From: Moesziomyces globuligerus
Lineage: Eukaryota > Basidiomycota > Ustilaginomycetes > Ustilaginales > Ustilaginaceae
Length of the DNA stretch: 64,000 nucleotides
Reading direction: 5' to 3'
Assembly: GCA_030849465.1 (NCBI GenBank)
Contig: JARVLF010000015.1
Span: forward strand, 248,001-312,000
Numbering within the stretch: the stretch's first letter is position 1; each line of letters begins with the position of its first letter. The notes under the pieces are model-generated. The model did no database searches. It saw nothing but the letters and a program-made list of their open reading frames with translations, and had not been told where the DNA came from. A program made the translations under genes and the position numbers. This document shows, in pieces, positions 59,900 to 64,000 of the stretch.

Positions 59900-61945
59900 C
59901 TATGCCTTCTCGCTGAAGAGTGCGCGCGTCAGACTTCCGGGCCCGAAGCCGACGGCGTGCTTGGCCGATGCTTGACTGATGGCGTCGCCCCGTGCGTCCA
60001 AGCGATTCGTCCACGGCGTGCCGCGCTGCGAAGGCGTGGGCAGCGCATCGTCCAGCAGGCGCATGATGCCGATCGCCTTCTCGTCGTGGTATGGACGTGT
60101 GACCACCTGCACACCCACCGGGAGGCCTGCCATCTTGTTGGCGTCGTACGCCGTCTTGTACAGCAGGAAGTTGGCCACCTTGCTCGTCTCGTTCCAGCGC
60201 GCATCGCCCGCCCACCTCGCGTACGCGCTGCGCTGCTCGGCCGACGCGTTGTCAAAGTCGCTCGCCCGGTGCGAGTCGAGCACCGGGTCGACGCGCAGCA
60301 CGGGCACCACCGCAGACGGCGCCTGGGCGATGTTGTACAGCACCGTCGAACCTGCCATGGCCGAGTTGTGGTCCGCACCGCCGTGCGGCACGGCGGGGCA
60401 TGCCTGCGTGGGCGCAATGAGCGCATCGAGCGCAAGGTCGTCCCACATGATGTGATTCCACCGATCGACGAAGCGCTCGCGCCTTTCGAGCACGTCGGCA
60501 TGCTCCGCTGCGCTCTGGCGCATCATCGATCCGGCGAGCTCGGCGTAGATGTGGTCGCGCACAATGTAGCGTACGAAGAAGACGATCACGCCCCGCAGCC
60601 AGCGCGGGATGCGACTCAGACGCACAGGCAGTTGCACCTGCGAAATGAGCTTGTCGCGTCCCAGGTAGCTCTCCAAGTTGCGGTAGCCGTCGGCGGTGAG
60701 CAGGCGGAGGAAGAGGCGCATCACCTCGAGCGTCTGCAGCTGCTTCGGCTGGATCTCGACCAGCTCCACGCGCTTCTCCGAGTACTTGGCCTTGAGCGCA
60801 GCGACGCACTCCAGGATGGCACGGTAGCATGCCGGCGTTGTGCGGTAGATGCCGTCGCCCACCACGTATCCGATCCTCAACGGAGTGCCTCGAGCTTCCG
60901 ACATGCCCAGCGGATTCAGCCAAGCTTCGTTGAGCACGACGGTCGACGAGTCGGACAGCTTGAACTTGGCCATCGCCTCGTCGTGCTCCACCGCCTGGCG
61001 CAGCACACTAGCGTCGTTCTTGTCTCTCGGCGTGCGGAGCCAGGTCGGCACGTGCTGGCGTGCGACTTCGATGAAGAGCGTCTCGACGTCAGCCGCGCTC
61101 CTGCACATCGGGCCCGCGACCGCCTTGACCGACTCGAACCCTTTGCCAAAGTCACACATGCCGTTGTACGACCATCGACCTGGACTCGGCTTGATCGTGT
61201 AGATGCCCGCGTGGTGCGACGGGATTCGCAGACTGCCGGCAATATCCGTTCCCAGACCAGCGGCCGATCCATCGCATGCGATGATGGCCGCCTCGCCTCC
61301 TGAACTTCCGCCGGCCGTGTGATGCGCGCTGTACGGGTTCAGTGTGCGACCGAAGACCGGATTCGTGCTCTCAAAGGTCATGAACGTCTGCGGGATGTTG
61401 GTCTTGACGTACAGCAGCGCACCGAGGTGCTCGCAGATCGACACGACCGAAGACGATACGGGCTCGGCTGGCTTGGCGATCCAGCCCGAAAAGCCGATGG
61501 TCGTCTTCTGACCCTGGACGTGAAACATGTCCTTGACCGAGAGGGGCACACCGTGCAGCGGGCCGACGAGCTCGCCCGTGCGGTCAAAGAGCGCATCGAG
61601 CTCAGCAGCACGCTCGAGCGCATGGTCGATGAACACCTCGGTCAGGCAGTTGGTGCGGATTTGCGCTCGGCGCGTCGCTCGAACGTAGGCACAGAGCACT
61701 TCGGTCGAGGTCCATCGTCGTGCCTTGATACCTGACGTGATGCCAGCAATGTCGCACGACAGGATGTCGAGATCTTTCGGGCCCAAGCCCACCTCCAGAT
61801 TGTTGCAAGGGCTTTGAGCGTTCTGCACGACCAGGCTCTTCGGCGACGGCTCGTCGGGAAGTGCATGGCGCAGAGCCTGGTCGCGCTGAGCGACGTGGCT
61901 CTCGATCGCCTGTTGCGCAGCAGACTTGTATGCGAGTCCCAGCAT
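59900..61945 (-). CDS. Amidase-signature hydrolase (acetamidase/FAAH-like)
   Basis: A 681-residue serine amidase if the ATG complement of 61943-61945 is the start. The open frame continues 39 codons to a GTG at 62062 and includes a plausible RIDLSGPID segment, so a small upstream exon or an earlier start is possible. The catalytic triad Ser-cisSer-Lys is present: Lys in PLSVKDMF, cis-Ser in TAGGSSGGEAA, and the nucleophile Ser in GLGTDIAGSLRIPS. A hydrophobic stretch LRGVIVFFVRYIV may contact membranes, as in fatty-acid amide hydrolases. The C-terminus has AGLPVGVQVV, the family end motif. Likely substrates are short or fatty amides. The MFS carrier next to it may import a related compound (inference). 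Confidence 0.9.
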   Translation of the reverse strand: MLGLAYKSAAQQAIESHVAQRDQALRHALPDEPSPKSLVVQNAQSPCNNLEVGLGPKDLDILSCDIAGITSGIKARRWTSTEVLCAYVRATRRAQIRTNCLTEVFIDHALERAAELDALFDRTGELVGPLHGVPLSVKDMFHVQGQKTTIGFSGWIAKPAEPVSSSVVSICEHLGALLYVKTNIPQTFMTFESTNPVFGRTLNPYSAHHTAGGSSGGEAAIIACDGSAAGLGTDIAGSLRIPSHHAGIYTIKPSPGRWSYNGMCDFGKGFESVKAVAGPMCRSAADVETLFIEVARQHVPTWLRTPRDKNDASVLRQAVEHDEAMAKFKLSDSSTVVLNEAWLNPLGMSEARGTPLRIGYVVGDGIYRTTPACYRAILECVAALKAKYSEKRVELVEIQPKQLQTLEVMRLFLRLLTADGYRNLESYLGRDKLISQVQLPVRLSRIPRWLRGVIVFFVRYIVRDHIYAELAGSMMRQSAAEHADVLERRERFVDRWNHIMWDDLALDALIAPTQACPAVPHGGADHNSAMAGSTVLYNIAQAPSAVVPVLRVDPVLDSHRASDFDNASAEQRSAYARWAGDARWNETSKVANFLLYKTAYDANKMAGLPVGVQVVTRPYHDEKAIGIMRLLDDALPTPSQRGTPWTNRLDARGDAISQASAKHAVGFGPGSLTRALFSEKA

Positions 61946-63261
61946 GTCGATCGGTCCTGACAGGTCGATTCGAGGGTGGTTGGGAGAGGATGCTATGATG
62001 GCGTTGTGAGGCAACACTTGCTGCGTCTCGCCTGTCGAGAATGAGCGTGAATGTGGGGCCACCCGGTGCGTGTCACACGAGAGCCGTGCATTGCCGTACA
62101 GTCACTGTACCTGAGTCCTCCGGCTCATCGGCTCCAACTTCCCGACCGACCGAAGGGGATCATCACCGATCTTGAAGCCCTGAACCCGATAATTGCAATT
62201 TGAAGATGGCCAGATTTTGTGGCTGCAGGAATTTGTGCGCTCGACGCCGAGGCGGGAAATTTTGCGATCCGGTTGGCAGCACGTTCGCTCTCCGCCGCCG
62301 CGTGCGCACGGCACTGCACAAGTGCTTTCATGCGGCCCTGTTGGATTAGCTGCAGGTCCACGTTCCCTCTGCCCGTGTCGTATTGAGCGCGTTACCAACT
62401 TGGTTGCTGGCTATAGCGGCCAATACAAACGCGCACCGTTTGGCAGCTGCACGAGGGGTCCATTTCCGCCGAGCCGGAGCACGTTGTCCACCCCAACAGC
62501 ATGCACGTTGCTCGTGCTCGCCAACTCTCGACACCGAGCCTTGCCTCGATCATTCCTTGTTCTTGCGGTCTCTCGCTGGTGCTCAGCAGATCGCAGCCCT
62601 TCAAGAAAGTGCCTCTGATGTCACACAAGCCTTGGGGTTGCTAGGTGGGGAAACCGATGCACATCGCGCTACATTGGGAGGGCACGAGTGAACGGCGAGA
62701 AGCAGCAACGGCTTGCGGCGGGCTTCGAATCAAGGCGCTCTGCTGCGCAAGAAGGGTCAACCGTGTGAGGCGTGCAGCGTTGTCCCCGAGCTAGGCTCGG
62801 CGTCGCATGATCCTCCACACTTGTGGACCCCGGCTTGACGCATGAAGCCTGCCACACCCCTCCCGGCAGGCAGATCTGCATCTGCAGCGTGAACATGTGC
62901 CAAGGGCTGTCGGAGCGATTGTCAATGTGCTTGGCCAGCCAATGCGTCTCCTCCTCGTTCGGCCGCGCCACGCCGGTACCCGACTCTTCCTGGCGCCTCG
63001 ATGATCCCTGCTTGATCCTCTGTCGTCCGACCTCTTCAACCGAGCCCGAGTGTTGTTCTCGCCACCGTTGCTCACTGAAGAGACAGCATACATCCGCCCG
63101 AGGTTCCTACCTTCCTTCCTCATCCCATTGGAACAACAGCATCGTTCCTTCCCCCCACCAGCTTCGTTGCGTCCGTCTCGATCCCTTTGTTGGTCTCGAG
63201 CTTGCCCTCGTCGCACTCGCTGCCAATACCCCATCTAGATCGTCCGCTGTTAGTCGCAAAG
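61946..63261. promoter_or_regulatory. Divergent region between the amidase and UDP-glucose dehydrogenase genes
   Basis: 1.3 kb, of which the first 117 bases may still code for the amidase N-terminus. The 200 bases before the dehydrogenase ATG are C/T-rich leader. Nothing else recognisable. Confidence 0.35.
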
Positions 63262-64000
63262 ATGCCCGCGCCTACTTTGAACGGCAACGCCAACGGCTCG
63301 TCGGGCCAGTACCATGTCCAGTCGGTGCCGACGCAAGTGCGCACCATCTGCTGCATCGGTGCCGGCTACGTCGGGGGCCCGACGTGCTCGGTCATCGCGC
63401 TCAAGTGTCCTCACATCAAGGTGATCATCGTCGACGTCAACCCGGTGCGGATCGCCGCGTGGAACTCCGAGGTGCTTCCCGTCTTCGAGCCCGGTCTCGA
63501 CGAAGTTGTGCGCCAGTGCCGCGGCAGGAACCTCTTCTTCTCCACCGACATTGATGCAGCCATCCAAGAGGCTGACCTCATCTTTGTCTCGGTCAACACG
63601 CCCACCAAGACCTCGGGCGTAGGCAAGGGCTTTGCGGCCGATCTGCACTACGTCGAGGCATCTACGCGACGCATTGCCTCGGTCGCAACCAGCTCCAAGA
63701 TCATTGTGGAAAAGTCGACCGTCCCTTGCCGCACTGCCGCCAGCATGCGCACGATCCTCGAATCCAACTCGAGCTACACGGCCGACGGCACGCTCATCTC
63801 GTTCCAGATCCTCTCCAACCCCGAGTTTCTGGCGGAAGGCACGGCGATCCGCGACCTCATGGCTCCCGACCGCGTGCTCATCGGCTCGCTCGACACGAGC
63901 CAGGGCAAAGCGGCCGCCAAGGCGCTCAGCGAGGTGTACCAGAACTGGGTCGACCCGTCCAAGATCTACGAGACGGGTCTGTGGTCCTCGGAGCTGAGCA
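63262..64000 (+). CDS. UDP-glucose 6-dehydrogenase, N-terminal part (cut by window end)
   Basis: An open frame from the ATG at 63262 runs 246 codons to the right edge without a stop, so the gene is partial. It matches eukaryotic UDP-glucose dehydrogenase: after about 25 polar residues, [19 protein letters not shown] is the NAD-binding GxGxxG strand-helix, followed by [93 protein letters not shown] and [10 protein letters not shown]. The enzyme makes UDP-glucuronate for polysaccharides and UDP-xylose. The catalytic cysteine and C-terminal domain lie beyond the window. Confidence 0.95.
   Translation, partial: MPAPTLNGNANGSSGQYHVQSVPTQVRTICCIGAGYVGGPTCSVIALKCPHIKVIIVDVNPVRIAAWNSEVLPVFEPGLDEVVRQCRGRNLFFSTDIDAAIQEADLIFVSVNTPTKTSGVGKGFAADLHYVEASTRRIASVATSSKIIVEKSTVPCRTAASMRTILESNSSYTADGTLISFQILSNPEFLAEGTAIRDLMAPDRVLIGSLDTSQGKAAAKALSEVYQNWVDPSKIYETGLWSSELS

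Noticed and set aside
61946..62062. Amidase start at the GTG at 62062
   Set aside because: GTG is not a plausible start in this nuclear gene; the 39 extra codons may be part of a spliced first exon, but no convincing upstream exon was found.

Overview
The window reads as nuclear DNA of a smut-lineage basidiomycete (Ustilaginaceae: Ustilago, Sporisorium, Pseudozyma or Moesziomyces type). This rests on the dense, GC-rich, mostly intron-poor gene layout, short GT-AG introns, strong G/C bias at third codon positions, basidiomycete-type gene families, and a divergent ferroxidase/iron-permease pair like U. maydis fer1/fer2. The genus is inference; no marker gene here fixes it. I find 27 protein-coding genes, one of them cut by the right edge. 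I find no rRNA, tRNA, CRISPR array or recognisable transposon. Several long open frames begin upstream at GTG or TTG, so I moved their starts to the first plausible ATG. Introns were placed by GT-AG signals plus reading frame.

Layout. 1-8.8 kb: a ZIP metal transporter, two neighbouring small helix-turn-helix proteins of unknown function, a membrane-segment plus F-box-like protein, and a YTP1-family membrane protein. 9.9-16.1 kb: choline-phosphate cytidylyltransferase with a long disordered N-terminus, an MMTAG2-like RS-rich protein, and DNA polymerase eta. 18.2-32.7 kb: a nutrient-acquisition stretch with a secreted GH128 glucanase, an MCT-like transporter, a secreted alpha-amylase, a secreted Kex2-site cysteine-rich protein, the ferroxidase fer1 and the iron permease fer2. 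fer1 and fer2 share a 1.84 kb divergent promoter holding five exact ATCWGATAA sites. 32.9-43.4 kb: a BIG1/VOA1-family membrane protein, a mitochondrial-looking SDR divergent from dihydroxyacetone kinase, a DUF1769 protein and an Mpv17/PMP22 protein. 44.7-53.7 kb: PRP19, a large Zn2Cys6 transcription factor and SPT3. 54.3-64 kb: an MDR oxidoreductase, a branched-chain aminotransferase, a Dal5-like MFS carrier, an amidase and the first part of UDP-glucose dehydrogenase.

How the parts work together. The clearest joint system is reductive iron uptake: Fer1 oxidises Fe2+ at the surface and Fer2 carries the product inward. The GATA sites between the genes fit an Urbs1/SreA/Fep1-type iron repressor. 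The amylase, glucanase, transporters and secreted protein around it suggest an extracellular feeding or host-interaction neighbourhood, but co-regulation is not shown. The least explained items are the helix-turn-helix pair, the F-box-like membrane protein, the Kex2-site protein, and two substitutions in normally conserved catalytic motifs (HxGH to HYAH in the cytidylyltransferase; His to Gln in the amylase).
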